From Phycomyces nitens (lineage: Eukaryota; Mucoromycota; Mucoromycetes; Mucorales; Phycomycetaceae), in NCBI GenBank assembly GCA_022702545.1, contig JAHRBC010000002.1, positions 5,456,001 through 5,520,000 on the forward strand: a stretch of DNA of 64,000 nucleotides. The letters run 5' to 3'. The notes beneath the pieces are model-generated. The model worked only from the letters and a program-made list of their open reading frames with translations. It searched no databases and was not told the DNA's origin. Both the position numbers and the translations under genes were made by a program. Positions 21,851 through 33,773 of the stretch are shown in pieces (position 1 is the first letter of the stretch; each line of letters opens with the position of its first letter).

Positions 21851-22271
21851 GTTTTATTTTATTTTATAATGTCATGGGTGATTAAGCTAGTAGTACTACA
21901 AAAATTGAGTGGTTTCATTCATAACAAACTACTATATTATCTTACCATTAGTAGACTGAAGTTAAACATAATAAACTTTTTTATTTTTGACGGCGATTAT
22001 ATTATTCAATATGTTCTATTGGATAGAATAATAAAGTAGAGCCTTTTAGATGTCATATTTGTTTGTGATTTATTTCTACTTCTTGTAACTATATCATTAA
22101 ATTAATTGGAGTAGAAATAATAAACAAATCAATTATTATCATGTTTATTCTCATAAGAAGGAAGAGAAATATGACCAGTATGCTTGCAAGTAAATAAGTT
22201 GACTGAAGATAATGAATTGTCTTATAGTTTTATTATTATTTAACAGCATTGTGTACACTCTTGTTCTATAT
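21851..22271. other. AT-rich spacer left of the outer CACTA element
   Basis: No gene is seen; the 21716-22039 plus-strand frame is the antisense of the Tc1 relic plus AT-rich DNA. Confidence 0.4.
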
Positions 22272-22903
22272 CACTATGGGAAAAAGGAGCGGTTTTTTGA
22301 ATTCGGAGCTTTATTTTAGGTCTATAATAGCAAAAACTCGATGATTCTTTGGAATTGAAACAAAAAACAAGATAAATCCCAAAATATAAACTCAGAGGAG
22401 AGAAAAACAAGATTTAAACTACAGATCTTACACTTTTGGAAAATATAGATTGCAATGAAGAATTATTTAAAGACAGTTGTATGAAACTCAAGAATATATG
22501 TATTATTACTTGGTTGATTAAAATATATTGAAAAAATTGAAAGAAAATATTACAAATAAAAAATAAATTAAAGGTCAGCTAGTTGACCAAGGACGAGTTT
22601 TGAGCCACGGTTGAGCTCTGGCCAAACAACATATTTTGTAACACTGGTTGTGATAGTATTATGTGTTGGTTCAGAGACAACCAGGCCGACAAGCTCTTTC
22701 ACATCTGAAAGATGCACGACTTTGATCTTGCCCTCAACGTTTGACACAATTGGAATGCCATTAGTGACATGAACAGGGTACACCAACACAAGAGCAAGGG
22801 GCCACCTCTTCCCACCAAACACATGCTCAAAGAACAGAACGACTTTGCCAAAGAAATCCTTATAGACACCAGAATACCTGCAGTGGTTGTGGCAGTTCTT
22901 ATC

Positions 22904-23189
22904 TGTGGTATACACACCACAGTTGAGTGAAATACAGACTCCACAACCGATCTCCGGTTACTACTTGCTAATGACCCTGGCAAGTTAACATCTCAGGAGC
23001 AGTTACACACCAGGCACACGTACACTTCACACTGCTACAGTGATAACCAACCATTACACGGCGGGGACTTTAATTACAAGGGAATTTGAATAATAGTATA
23101 TAAGCAATAATAATATTCTTTCTTCAATAAACAACACTCTCACAGTATTCTTATTTCCCTTAAAAGATACTAACAAACCATATACCTCA
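22904..23189 (+). repeat. Gypsy-1 5' LTR
   Basis: 286 bp, TG...CA ends. A TATATAAG box lies near 23098-23105 and an AATAAA near 23127, giving a promoter and a polyadenylation signal. It is identical in length to the 3' LTR once the nested insertion is removed, and to the solo copy at 29737-30022. Confidence 0.95.
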
Positions 23190-26100
23190 TTTTTTACTGT
23201 GAATTGTTTTACTTTACTTCAAATCACCAAAAATGTCCGATCATATCGCAGACGCTTCGTTGACCAGTTCTGACGACAGCCAACAGAACATCAGCATCAG
23301 TGGAGAGAGCTTCGCTGCGGAAGACCAGATCATGGTGAACGCCCTGGAGAACGGCAACGATGATGAAGAGATCGATGTCTTGGCCCTGGGAGAACAGTTG
23401 GATGCGCAGCGAAAGAAAGCATCGGCCAACCTGCTCAAAGTCCTGGCCAGACCAAACGCTTCGGTGGAAGAGCACAACGAGGCAAAGAGGGTTGTTACCC
23501 TCACCCAAGAGAAATGGGCGTCATTCCTGACCGCACAGGAAGTCTTGGCCGACGTCTCGGCCAAAGAGAGTATCCAGAACTCTATAGCGAAGAGATCTGG
23601 AAAGAAGGCGGAGAACAAGTTGGAATCCTTTGTGCCAACGAACCTGCCCGCGTTCCAGTTGAAAGGAGGGCCTCTCAGACAGCCCAGCAAGAAGGTCCAT
23701 GAGTCAGTGATGGACTTCCTCAACGAGTTCGAAGTGCAGTTGAGGGCACACAACCTCCCCTTGGACCAACATTGGGAGCGTCTCTTCTGGTTGACGTGTG
23801 ACCAGAACCAAAGGCTCACATTCGAGCGAACCAAGGCCGGAAAAGGATACACCTGGAAGGTCGTACACCAGCAACTCGAGCAAGAGTATGGCAACCCATA
23901 CCACATGTGGGTAAAGAAGAGCGAGCTGAGCCATGTCAGACAGAAGCCAGGAGAACTCGTGCGGGTATACGCCGAGAGATTCCAGGAGGTTGCCCATGCC
24001 ACCGCAATGGACAATAGCCAGCAACTGGTGTGGATGTTTGTCTCCTCGCTGGTAAAGAACGTTCGCGAGAAAGCCTGGCAAACGTTGACGCAGAACTTCA
24101 GGTTGGTCATCCCTGACAACTTGAACCTTGTCATCCCGTTGGTAATCGCAACAAGTGGAGAGGAAGCCGACGGTATTTTCCTGGAGGAGTATACCAACAG
24201 TGGCCACAAGAGAAGACAGGAGGAGAGCCAGCACGCGGCAAGCAGCTACAAGAGGGGTAGAAACGACGGCCATGTGACACAAGGCAACAGAAGAGGCAAC
24301 TGCCCAGCACACCCCAAGGGCCAACACTCGGCAGAGGAATGCAACGTCTTGCAAGGCTGGAAGCCCAAGGAAAGAAGAGCCCCAGCAACAGGGCCAGTGG
24401 TAAGAAAGTCAACTCTTTGTTTCTACTGCCAGAAAGTGCCATATGTCTCTGGCCACAAATGCTATGAGTACCAGGTGGCAAAAGGGAAAGCCCCAATTCT
24501 GGCAAATCGAAGCACAAGGTTGGTCAACCGCGTAAGTGCTGAGAGCAATGGAATGGAGGTGGACATGAGCCAACTGAACATTCAAGTGCAAGGTAACTAT
24601 AAGAACAAGTTCGAGAGGGTACCTTCCACACACGGCTCACTCTATGTTCCTATAATTGTCCAGAGTAACCGTGTGTGGGCTTTGGTAGATTCGGGCGCAA
24701 ATGCCTCGTTTATTTCCCCAGAACTTGCTTCTTCACTTTCTCTAACCATAAGTAAAAGTCGCTTAGACAATCAAAATATTTACTTGGCATCTGAGAACAG
24801 TGTAGCAGAACATTTAGGCACAGTAGAGAACGTAGAGCTAGTATACAAAAAACAAAAACTAGAGCACACTTTTGTCGTCATGAGTTTAGCCATGGACACT
24901 CATATGAGCATCGGCACAGACTTGATGCCCAGACTGGGTATGGCTATAACTAACTTGGCGACATCTTGGGAGGATCAACAGACAGATCCACCAAGAAGTA
25001 CCATCCCTAATGATGTACCAGAACCAAATAATTCACCTGTGGGTACATGTGAAGAACAAGAACAATTTATGAGATTTTTAGAGCTAGCCATAGAAGAAAA
25101 TAGACGTATACCTACAACTTCGTTTTGCACAATACCTGAATCGGTTATTCATATCGACACGCCCAAGGGAGTTACGTCGTTTAGACGCCAATACCCTCTG
25201 CCTGTAGTATATGAAGCCAGAATACAGGAAACAGTAGAAAATTGGTTAGCAAATGGTACAATCGAGATTGCCTCCAACGATACGTCTTGGAATAGTCCGA
25301 TTACACTGGCACCTAAAAAGGATGTGTTTGGCAACTACACGGATAGAAGACCGTGCTTAGACCCCAGACATATCAATAAACTACTGAAGGAAGATAGATA
25401 TCCCCTACCACTTATAAGGGACATCTTCCATACTCTCAAAGAGGCGGTTATATTCACCACCCTTGATTTGACAAGTGCTTTTCATCGTTTTGAGGTGTTC
25501 AAGGCAGACAGACCAAAGACAGCGTTCACCTTTAAAGGAAGACAGTACATGTTCCGCGGTTGTCCCTTTGGACTTAAGCCCATCTCATCTAAATTCCAGC
25601 GGGTTATGAACATTGCCTTCAAAGACATGCCGTTTGTTACAACGTTCGTTGATGACATCGTAGTATTTTCTCACAACATGAAAGAACACGCAACGCATGT
25701 CAAAGCCGCAATAGAAAAACTCACTGAGGTTAATCTTATATTAAATCCAAAGAAGTGTCACTTTGCACAAAGAGCAGTTTTCCTACTTGGTTTTTGTGTA
25801 TCAGAAAAAGGCATTTCCTTGGATTCAAGAAAAGTCAGCAACATTCAAGAGTGGCCTTTGCCGAGCACCGGAAAAGACATACAACGTTTTTTGGGCGTCA
25901 TAAACTACTTCAGAGAGCATATACCTAATGTATCTCTACTCACTGCCCCTCTGGATAAGCTTCGCAACGAGGGAGATCTCACACCTCTATGGGCGAAAGA
26001 ACAAGAAGATAGTTTCAACAACCTTAAAGCAATACTACTTAGGCTACCGATATTGTGTTACCCCAACCTGAAATACCCATTCAGTGTGGCGATGGACGCA

Positions 26101-26457
26101 TCTAACGTAGGCATAGGCGCTGTACTCTACCAAGTTATTAATGGAGAGACACGACATATAGGTTTTATGGCACGAGCCCTATCTAAAAGTGAAAGAAACT
26201 ATTCTACTACTAAACGTGAGCTGCTAGCTGTCATATACGCGTTGAACAAGTTCCACAAATACCTATGGGGTAATCCGTTCACGCTGTACACCGACCATAA
26301 AGCCCTCACATACATACATACACAAAAGATAGCCAATGCTATGATGATAAACTGGCTAGACACTATACTCGAATATACATTTGAGGTACTCCATCTTCCT
26401 GGTCTCAGCAACATCCTACCTGACCAATTATCACACCTTTTTCCTATGGATAAAGAG

Positions 26458-26473
26458 CTGGAAGGGGGTAATG
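26458..26473 (+). other. Internal copy of the gypsy-1 polypurine tract (candidate central PPT)
   Basis: CTGGAAGGGGGTAATG lies between the RNase H and integrase coding regions and is an exact copy of the 16 nt at 28362-28377 that abut the 3' LTR. It encodes LEGGN in the protein. Gypsy-2 has the equivalent pair with its own sequence. Confidence 0.6.
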
Positions 26474-27292
26474 ACTACGCAGAAACTTGTAGCGGCCGAA
26501 AAATGGTCATAAATAGACAACAAACGCTAGTTAACAATAATTACGATGAAATGCTAACACCACCAGAAATTGAAAGAGAAGACCTTCTCACCAAAGCCCA
26601 TGCTTTCGGACACTTTGGAGCAGACGCCATAACCAACTCACTTCATAATGAAGGCATACACTGGACAAACATACATAGAGATGCCGTCAAGGTAGTACAA
26701 AGCTGTATAGAGTGCCAAAAGTATAACATAGCAAAGAAAGGTTATCATCCTCTAAGACCAATCCATGCGTATTTGCCATGCAATCATTGGGCTATAGACC
26801 TCGCCGGTCCTTTCACCACCTCACATAACAGTAATAACTACTTACTCGTAATGGTAGGCATTTGCACAAGATTTTGTGTATTACGTGCAATACCTGATAA
26901 GACACAGGACACCGTAGTGAACACTGTAATCAACGTCTTTTGTAATTTCGGATTCCCTAGATACCTACAATCAGACAATGGCAAAGAGTTTGTAAACTCA
27001 CTTATGAAGAAACTAGCTGAAGCATCTGGGTTTGACCACAGACTAGCCACGCCTTATCACCCTAGAGCAAACGGCGTCACCGAGCAATGGGTACAGACAT
27101 CAACGAACGCTATAAAGAAATGCATAAAAGGAGCGACCCGAGATTGGGACCTCTATGTGCCTAGTATACAACTAGCAATGAATGCCAAAGTAACAAAGCG
27201 TAATGGAACGGCTCCTTACAACCTCATGTTCGCCAGAGCAATGAACGGTTTCAAAAGGTACGCCAATGATCCATCAGTTCCAGCTCTCACAG

Positions 27293-27672
27293 TGTTAAAT
27301 CAGAGGAAAACAAAGCACGGACAAGAGTACGGTGAGACTTTGTTTATTAAGAGAGAAAGAATTTGTGAATAAGATGAAGACTATTGCTATTCGTATTGTG
27401 CGTTTATATAGACATTGAGATGAGTGCTAGTGATGATATGATGATATCATGTAATGTCTGTTCTCTCTACCAACTATTAGATATGACTTGTTATTTTACT
27501 TAGTACTATTAACCAGTGTGTTAGTACTAGTTGTTAGTGTGTCTTTACGTATGAATAATGTATTTGGAAAGGTACACTCTTTAGTGCACTTCCAGTAGGT
27601 CGGTTATTCAATATGTTTCAATATTGGTAATTTGTGTTAATGTTTCAATCTATGATTATGTTGGATACAACA
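27293..27672. repeat. Solo LTR inserted in gypsy-1 integrase region (380 bp)
   Basis: Starts TGTTAAATC and ends ATACAACA, with target duplication CACAG at 27288-27292 and 27673-27677. Removing the insert and one CACAG restores the gag-pol frame exactly. The sequence does not resemble either gypsy LTR in this window, so it comes from a third LTR element family with no internal part here. Confidence 0.85.
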
Positions 27673-28361
27673 CACAGAAGACGAATTGCAAGAACGCATC
27701 AAAGACATGGCAGACATTGTATTTCCGGCAATCGCTGAAAGAGCAAAAGCAATGACTAATGCACAAAAGGGCAAGTTTGATAATAAGTACAGGATGGTAA
27801 AATTCCCTGCTAATAGCCAAGTCATGATTAAAGAACTACAACGTGGTAAACTGGAACCAGCATACCAAGGTTCATATACTGTAGTCAGAGAGAAACAGGG
27901 AGGTTCTTACGTTCTCATGGATGAACAAGGACTGCTGATGCCCAGAGAATATCTACCGTCACAACTCAAATTAATTTCACAGGACAAACTCGTCTCACTT
28001 GATGAAGTCCAGAAAATCGGTAAAGAGTACTTTACAGTCAGAGCAATTGTAGCCCACAGAGAACTGCCCAAAGGAAAATACGAATATAGAGTTAGATGGG
28101 AAGGCTATGAAGAAAAGGATGATACATGGCAAGACCCAGAATCCTTTAGCAGCCCTAAACCTATCGCGGATTATTGGGATCGACTTGGCACAACACCAAC
28201 AGACAAGACACCACTAAATCAGACACGCACAGTCAATGCAACGTTCATTAGCAAACGCTGCAACACGCAGCATACACCTACACGCCGAAGCAAACGCACA
28301 AGACGCTAACATGGTCCTTTCAGTTTAAAGTAGCTCAACCTCTGCAAAACGGTTATTCAAC

Positions 28362-28375
28362 CTGGAAGGGGGTAA
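28362..28375 (+). other. Gypsy-1 3' polypurine tract
   Basis: CTGGAAGGGGGTAA lies immediately before the 3' LTR at 28376, the expected primer site for plus-strand DNA synthesis. Confidence 0.8.
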
Positions 28376-29285
28376 TGTGGTATACACACCACAGTTGAGT
28401 GAAATACAGACTGTTGTAAATGAGTATTGATCACTGCTGAATCTGAGAGTAAGACTGAAGGATAAAATAATATCCTCAGCTATTCCAGTCAAACGGATCT
28501 GCCTTTATGAGATTATCCAATACACAGATCATCATACACATAATTGATTATTATTTATTATTATTATCGTTATCACCATAATATGGGATATACAGATATA
28601 CACATATTTATCTAATGGCATCATCATATTCCATCTACATATTTCGTTTATTATATGAATACTTGATTGAGAGACTACAACTACAATGAATTAATAATTC
28701 TAAAACATTACCCAAGTATCTGGGTCGGAATATTAAAATATTACCAATAGCATAAATGCTCTTCTTTACCAAAGCTCTCTGGCTGATCTGACTGGAGAAG
28801 TATCATATCAATAGGTCTCTCTGGATCTTTCCAGAAAGACAATACTCCTGGAAGATGACTCATCGTGATAAATATTACCAAAGCATATACTGAATTATAA
28901 ATCAGAAAACATATAAATATCAGTAGTTAGTTCTGTGTAGAAAGATAACCTTTTTTCTTTGGAATAAACACCCTACACAAGTTCTCACGAATTCTTTCGT
29001 ATCTTTCCAAGTTTATTTCTACCCACAACACAGACTCCACAACTGATCTCCGGTTACTACTTGCTAATGACCCTGGCAAGTTAACATCTCAGGAGCAGTT
29101 ACACACCAGGCACACGTACACTTCACACTGCTACAGTGATAACCAACCATTACACGGCGGGGACTTTAATTACAAGGGAATTTGAATAATAGTATATAAG
29201 CAATAATAATATTCTTTCTTCAATAAACAATACTCTCACAGTATTCTTATTTCCCTTAAAAGATACTAACAAACCATATACCTCA
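28376..29285 (+). repeat. Gypsy-1 3' LTR, split by a nested solo LTR
   Basis: Consists of 28376-28411 and 29036-29285, which together give 286 bp and match the 5' LTR except for two C/T differences. The interruption is the 619-bp insert at 28412-29030 plus one copy of its target duplication. Confidence 0.95.
28412..29030. repeat. Solo LTR inserted in gypsy-1 3' LTR (619 bp)
   Basis: Starts TGTTGTAAATG and ends CACCCACAACA-like (ACCCACAACA), with short inverted ends TGTTG/CAACA and target duplication CAGAC at 28407-28411 and 29031-29035. No coding sequence. It is a fourth LTR family for this window, with AAGCATAT and AATAAA-type motifs inside. An intact parent element is not present here. Confidence 0.85.
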
Positions 29286-29736
29286 TTATCCACTTGTAGT
29301 TGAAGACAAACATGATAAGCCTCTCTTGATGTATTTTGATCAAGTGCAGAGTCAATCACACAACCATTAATGAATGCCTTGCGGCTTGTTTGTATGGCTG
29401 CTTCAAGACCACTGCACTCTTCCCCCTTCGATACATAGAATTCTCTAAGAAGTTCTGAAAGACAATTAATGCCTTCAAAAGTATCAAAGATAGTTCTGTT
29501 TCTCAAAGGGCCCCAGAACTCAATATTGCAATTGGCATTAACAAGTTGACCTTCTTCACATCTTGGCCAGCCAGCAGAGGCATCTTTGTATGTCAGGATT
29601 GTCACTGTCTTTGTTGTTGTTGCTCGGTTATTGTTGCTTTGTTGTTGTTGTTGCCGGATATGGGCCAGAGTGACCATGACATTCCCTGCGTTTACACCTA
29701 CGGCAGAGTTACTCTTGATTGCTCTAGAGTACTCAC

Positions 29737-30022
29737 TGAGGTATATGGTTTGTTAGTATCTTTTAAGGGAAATAAGAATACTGTGAGAGTGTTATTTATT
29801 GAAGAAAGAATATTATGATTGCTTATATACTATTATTCAAATTCCCTTGTAATTAAAGTCCCTGTTGTGTAATGGTTGGTTATCACTGTAGCAGTGTGAA
29901 GTGTACGTGTGCCTGGTGTGTAACTGCTCCTGAGATGTTAACTTGCCAGGGTCATTAGCAAGTAGTAACCGGAGATCGGTTGTGGAGTTTGTATTTCACT
30001 CAATTGTGGTGTGTATACCACA
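29737..30022 (-). repeat. Solo LTR of the gypsy-1 family
   Basis: 286 bp, inverted relative to gypsy-1, beginning TGAGGTATATGG and ending GTATACCACA on the plus strand, with target duplication CTCAC at 29732-29736 and 30023-30027. About seven substitutions separate it from the gypsy-1 5' LTR as I read them, so it is older than gypsy-1. It interrupts the outer CACTA transposase, whose frame is restored on removal. Solo LTRs arise by recombination between the two LTRs of a full element. Confidence 0.95.
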
Positions 30023-30174
30023 CTCACCAATTGCGCGTTCAATAGATCTGGCACTGTATGCTCCTGGGGGGCCATATGCGTTGATCATGGCAGGGTAGTG
30101 CTGGAGCATGTGCTGGTTAATGGTAAAGATTTGGAGATCCACACTACCATTTGTCATGAGAATGTCAAGGTAGG

Positions 30175-30516
30175 TGTTGTATTTGGCATAATGGTATATC
30201 AGAGAAAAGTGATATATAAACCCAGATAGCTGGATTATCTAAAATCAAGACAAACTATACCATCCAGAAATCCTTATCCAAATATGAAAATACCATACCC
30301 AATCTATTGTGGGACAAAGTCCCAAAATACCTATTAACTAATAACACAGCTATTATGATAATGAATATCCAAGCTGATAAGAATTATAACAATAATTATA
30401 AATACTAAGTTAACACACTTCTTGAATCAAGGACTGGACATAACTTTAACTTTTTCTCAATCACAATAAAGAGTCTCAAAGTATCCACCGTCCCTTTTCT
30501 ACTACTAAATATCACA
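30175..30516 (+). repeat. Gypsy-2 5' LTR
   Basis: 342 bp, starting TGTTGTATTTGG and ending ATATCACA. TATATAAA at about 30213-30220 is the likely promoter TATA box, and AATAAAGAG near 30464 is a likely polyadenylation signal. Confidence 0.95.
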
Positions 30517-33500
30517 TTTTTTACTTTGAACCCTCGCTTCTATAAAAAACACTATCCAAAAAATGTCTTCCATCAACAACGAGACCCCTACCATTGCCCA
30601 GCAAGAGGCCCCTGCCCACAAGGAGAGCACAAGTGAGCTCATGGAAGTAGACACCACTTCCGAGCAAAAGTGTGTTTCCGGCTTAGCCGACTCCCGCTAT
30701 GCTCCCAAGGTGACTGAGCAAGGCGCCGTCTCTGGAGAAGAAAGGCACAAGAATACCAGGGCCGTAGCTGAAAGGTTGATCAGCAAGTACGAGCAGAAGG
30801 CCTGGGACCTCATGCTTGCTGTGGATGAGGCCACCGACAAGGATGACCACAAGGTTGCCAAGACCCTTGGCAAGGAGGTTGACGATGCCAACGAGTAGTT
30901 GGCCAGATTCCGGACACTCCTTGCGGCCGCCCAAGAGCCTATCCCAACCAACACCAACGGGACCGCCATCAACTTGAGGGACATTCTGTTGTTCCAGCTG
31001 GCTGGTCACTCCGTCCCCAACCCGGATGCCAAGGTGTACCAACACGTGGAGCTCTACCTGTCCGCGTTTGAGAATGTGCTCGCAACTGGCAAGGAGCACA
31101 TTGACATTGCCTGGTCGAAATGGCTCCCGAATGCCATGGTGGATGAGTACGACGCCTGGTACAAAAGTACATTGGCGTTGAAGAACTGCAAGTGGGAGGA
31201 GGCCCGTGTGCTGATCAAGCAGCACTATGACTCCGAGGAGCAGCAGGCGATAATGTCGGTCAAGGCGCTAACCATGACCATGAGAGAGGACGAGTCCGTC
31301 CAAGAGTATGGACACCGTTTCCAGAGGACTTGCCGCGAGGGCAACATGAAGCAAGACATGATTGTGGCCTTGCGGTTCTTGGCTTCCCTCACCCCGCACT
31401 TCCATCAAACCACCCACGTTGCCTGGTGGACCCGCAACTCCCGCAAGCCGCAGACCGTCCAACAAGTCCTGGATCTGGCGATCACGCTGACTCGCCCCAT
31501 GAAGAGGGTTAGAGCCGAGGCCGAGAAGACCCACACTGGCTCCCGCCGACGCACAGATGGTCAGTCTTTCCAGTTCGGGTCGAGCAGACATCGTTCTGGA
31601 AAAGCCTCGGGTTCCCCAGCTAGTGCAGGATTCTTCTGCACTCAGCATGGTAAGAATACCACCCACAACACAGAGGGATGTAGGATCATCTCCGGTCGTG
31701 CGGAAAAGGCCAAGGCCAAGGAATGCTACCATTGTCACCGACAATGGAGCCCAGGACATACATGCCCAGAATACCACACCTCTTTTGTGAATAAACAGCG
31801 CAAGCCCAATGTGGCTGTGCATGCTGTACGCACATCAAGAGGCAGCATGGTGGACAAACTGTCCGAAGAACTGGAGTATACCTCACTAGGTAAGACAAAT
31901 AAGGAACAATATCAATTGAATCCATTCTCACTAAACACCCCTGTATTATTACAGAATGAGCATCAGCTCATGGGCTTGCTGGACTCCGGAGCCGAAGTCT
32001 CGTGTATTAGTGTAGAACTATATAATAAACTCATAAGTCTACCTATTACAAAAATCGAAGGAAACATAACATTTGCAAGTAAAGCACAATCTATGCAACG
32101 TATAGGAAAGACATCTCCTTTGCTAGTTAGTTACGCTAATGGCCACTCTTTTACACACGAATTTGAACTTATTGATATGAATATCGAAGGTGTTGATCTT
32201 ATTCTTGGTTTTGATATTATGCCAAAGATGGGAATAGCCTTTACGGGTGTTGCCACGTCTTGGAATGCAAATGATTATAAAGAAAATATAAAAAAGGAAC
32301 AGCCCATAATAGATGATCTTGAGCCAAACAATGCACCCTACGGCACAGAGGCTGAAAGAGCAAAGTTTTTCTCAGCAGTCACACCATATATTAAGGCTAA
32401 TGAAGCAATACCAAAAGATTCATTTTGTACAGTACCTGAATCGGTGGTGGCATTGCACACACCAGAAGCTGCGACTACGTACCAAAGACAATATCCTATT
32501 CCTTATGTATTAAGACCCATCATAGATGAGGCCGTTAATAACTGGCTGAAAGAAGGAACTATTGTGAAATCGACAGTAAACTCAGCATGGAACAGTCCAC
32601 TGACTCTGGCTGACAAAAAAGATGCACAAGGAAACAAGACGGGCAAGAGACCATGCCTTGATCCTCGGCACATTAATAAATTGCTTCCTGATGACCGATA
32701 CCCTTTGCCATTAATCCGAGAGATCTTCGATACTCTAGCAGGAGCAAGTGTATTTTCTACACTTGATTTAAAAAGCGCCTTCCATCGCTTCCAAATACGC
32801 AAAGAGGATCAACATAAAACGACATTTACGCACAATAATCTGCAGTATATGTTTCAGGGATGTCCTTTTGGACTCAAGCCCTTATCATCAAAGTTCCAAA
32901 GAGTCATGTCTTTGATATTCCAGGACATGCCTTTTATACAAACGTTTGTGGATGACATCGTCATTTTCTCCAAGAATCTAGAGGAACATACCCATCATGT
33001 TTGTCAAGCTATCAACAAATTGACAGAGGTCAATCTAATTTTGAACCCCAACAAATGTCATTTTGCCCAGAAGTCAGTCTACTTACTGGGATTCTCAGTC
33101 GACGCACAAGGCAGTCGAATTGACCAAAGAAAGATCACGAATGTGCTGCAATGGCCTATACCAAAGACAGGAAAAGACATCCAGAGCTTTCTAGGAGTCA
33201 TCAATTATTTTCGTGAATACATACCAGTGGCAGCCCACATTACTGCGCCACTGGATGCTCTCAGAAACGCTGGTAGCTTATCCAAGATTTGGAATAATGA
33301 TCACCAACGGAGTTTCGAGCAGCTTAAAGCCATTTTGCAAACAAATCCCATATTGCACTTTCCTGACTTATCTCAACCATTCTTTGTTGCCACTGATGCT
33401 TCCAATCTAGGAATTGGTGCTACTCTGTATCAAAATATCAATGACCAAAAGAAGTACATTGGATTTATGGCCAGAGCTTTATCAAAATCAGAACGTAATT

Positions 33501-33754
33501 ATTCTACGACGAAACGTGAGCTACTAGCCATGGTATTCGCACTTAAGAAATTCCACAAATTCTTATGGGGACAGAAATTCACATTGTACACTGACCACAA
33601 GGCTTTGACATATATCCACACGCAAAAGGTGGCGAATCCCATGATGATCCAGTGGATGGATACGTTACTTGATTATAATTATGATGTGGTACACATACCT
33701 GGCATCAGCAACAAGTTACCGGATTATTTATCTTGTCTATTCTCCCCGGAAAAT

Positions 33755-33773
33755 AGTCTGGAGGGGGGTAATG
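33755..33773 (+). other. Internal copy of the gypsy-2 polypurine tract (candidate central PPT)
   Basis: AGTCTGGAGGGGGGTAATG lies between RNase H and integrase and is identical over 19 nt to 35295-35313 at the 3' LTR boundary. It encodes LEGGN. The sequence differs from gypsy-1's pair (GGAGGGGGG versus GGAAGGGGG), yet the two copies agree within each element. Confidence 0.6.

Larger units (their letters stand above)
23233..28309 (+). pseudogene. Gypsy-1 gag-pol polyprotein with chromodomain, split by one solo LTR
   Basis: Open from the ATG at 23233 to the insertion at 27292, then resuming at 27678 in frame (PALT joined to EDELQERIKDMAD). Gag occupies roughly residues 1-400, with a variant knuckle CFYCQ...GHKC. 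The protease has VDSGANASF (residue about 484). The reverse transcriptase has FVDDIVVFS (about 805). RNase H has AMDASNVGIGA (about 952) and TKRELLAV. The integrase has an HHCC zinc site (HAFGHFG ... CIECQK) and catalytic AIDLAGP, SDNGKEF and ANGVTEQW. The C-terminus is a chromodomain (EYRVRWEGYEEKDDTWQ), which in this family targets insertion to heterochromatin. Apart from the 380-bp insertion I see no stop or frameshift, so the element was coding-competent when hit. Confidence 0.93.
22904..29285 (+). mobile_element. Gypsy-1, Ty3/gypsy chromovirus-type LTR retrotransposon
   Basis: Bounded by 286-bp LTRs starting TGTGGTATAC and ending ACCTCA, with target duplication TTATC at 22899-22903 and 29286-29290. 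The element carries one long gag-pol frame ending in a chromodomain and a purine tract just before the 3' LTR. The two LTRs differ at two positions as I read them, both C versus T, so the insertion is recent. It sits inside the outer CACTA transposase gene. Two unrelated solo LTRs have inserted into it. Just after the 5' LTR the sequence is TTTTTTACTG rather than a TGG-type tRNA primer site. Confidence 0.95.

Noticed and set aside
21716..22039. 107-codon plus-strand frame
   Set aside because: Its first part is the antisense of the Tc1 relic and the rest is AT-rich spacer.
23241..24354. Long minus-strand frames opposite gypsy-1 gag
   Set aside because: Antisense shadows of the GC-rich gag coding region; they end where codon bias of gag ends.
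22904..30516. Search for a tRNA primer binding site after each 5' LTR
   Set aside because: Both elements continue TTTTTTACT after the LTR, with no TGG-type match; I could not identify self-priming complementarity by eye, so no site is annotated.
30683..31931. Long minus-strand frames opposite gypsy-2 gag
   Set aside because: Antisense shadows with no family motif.
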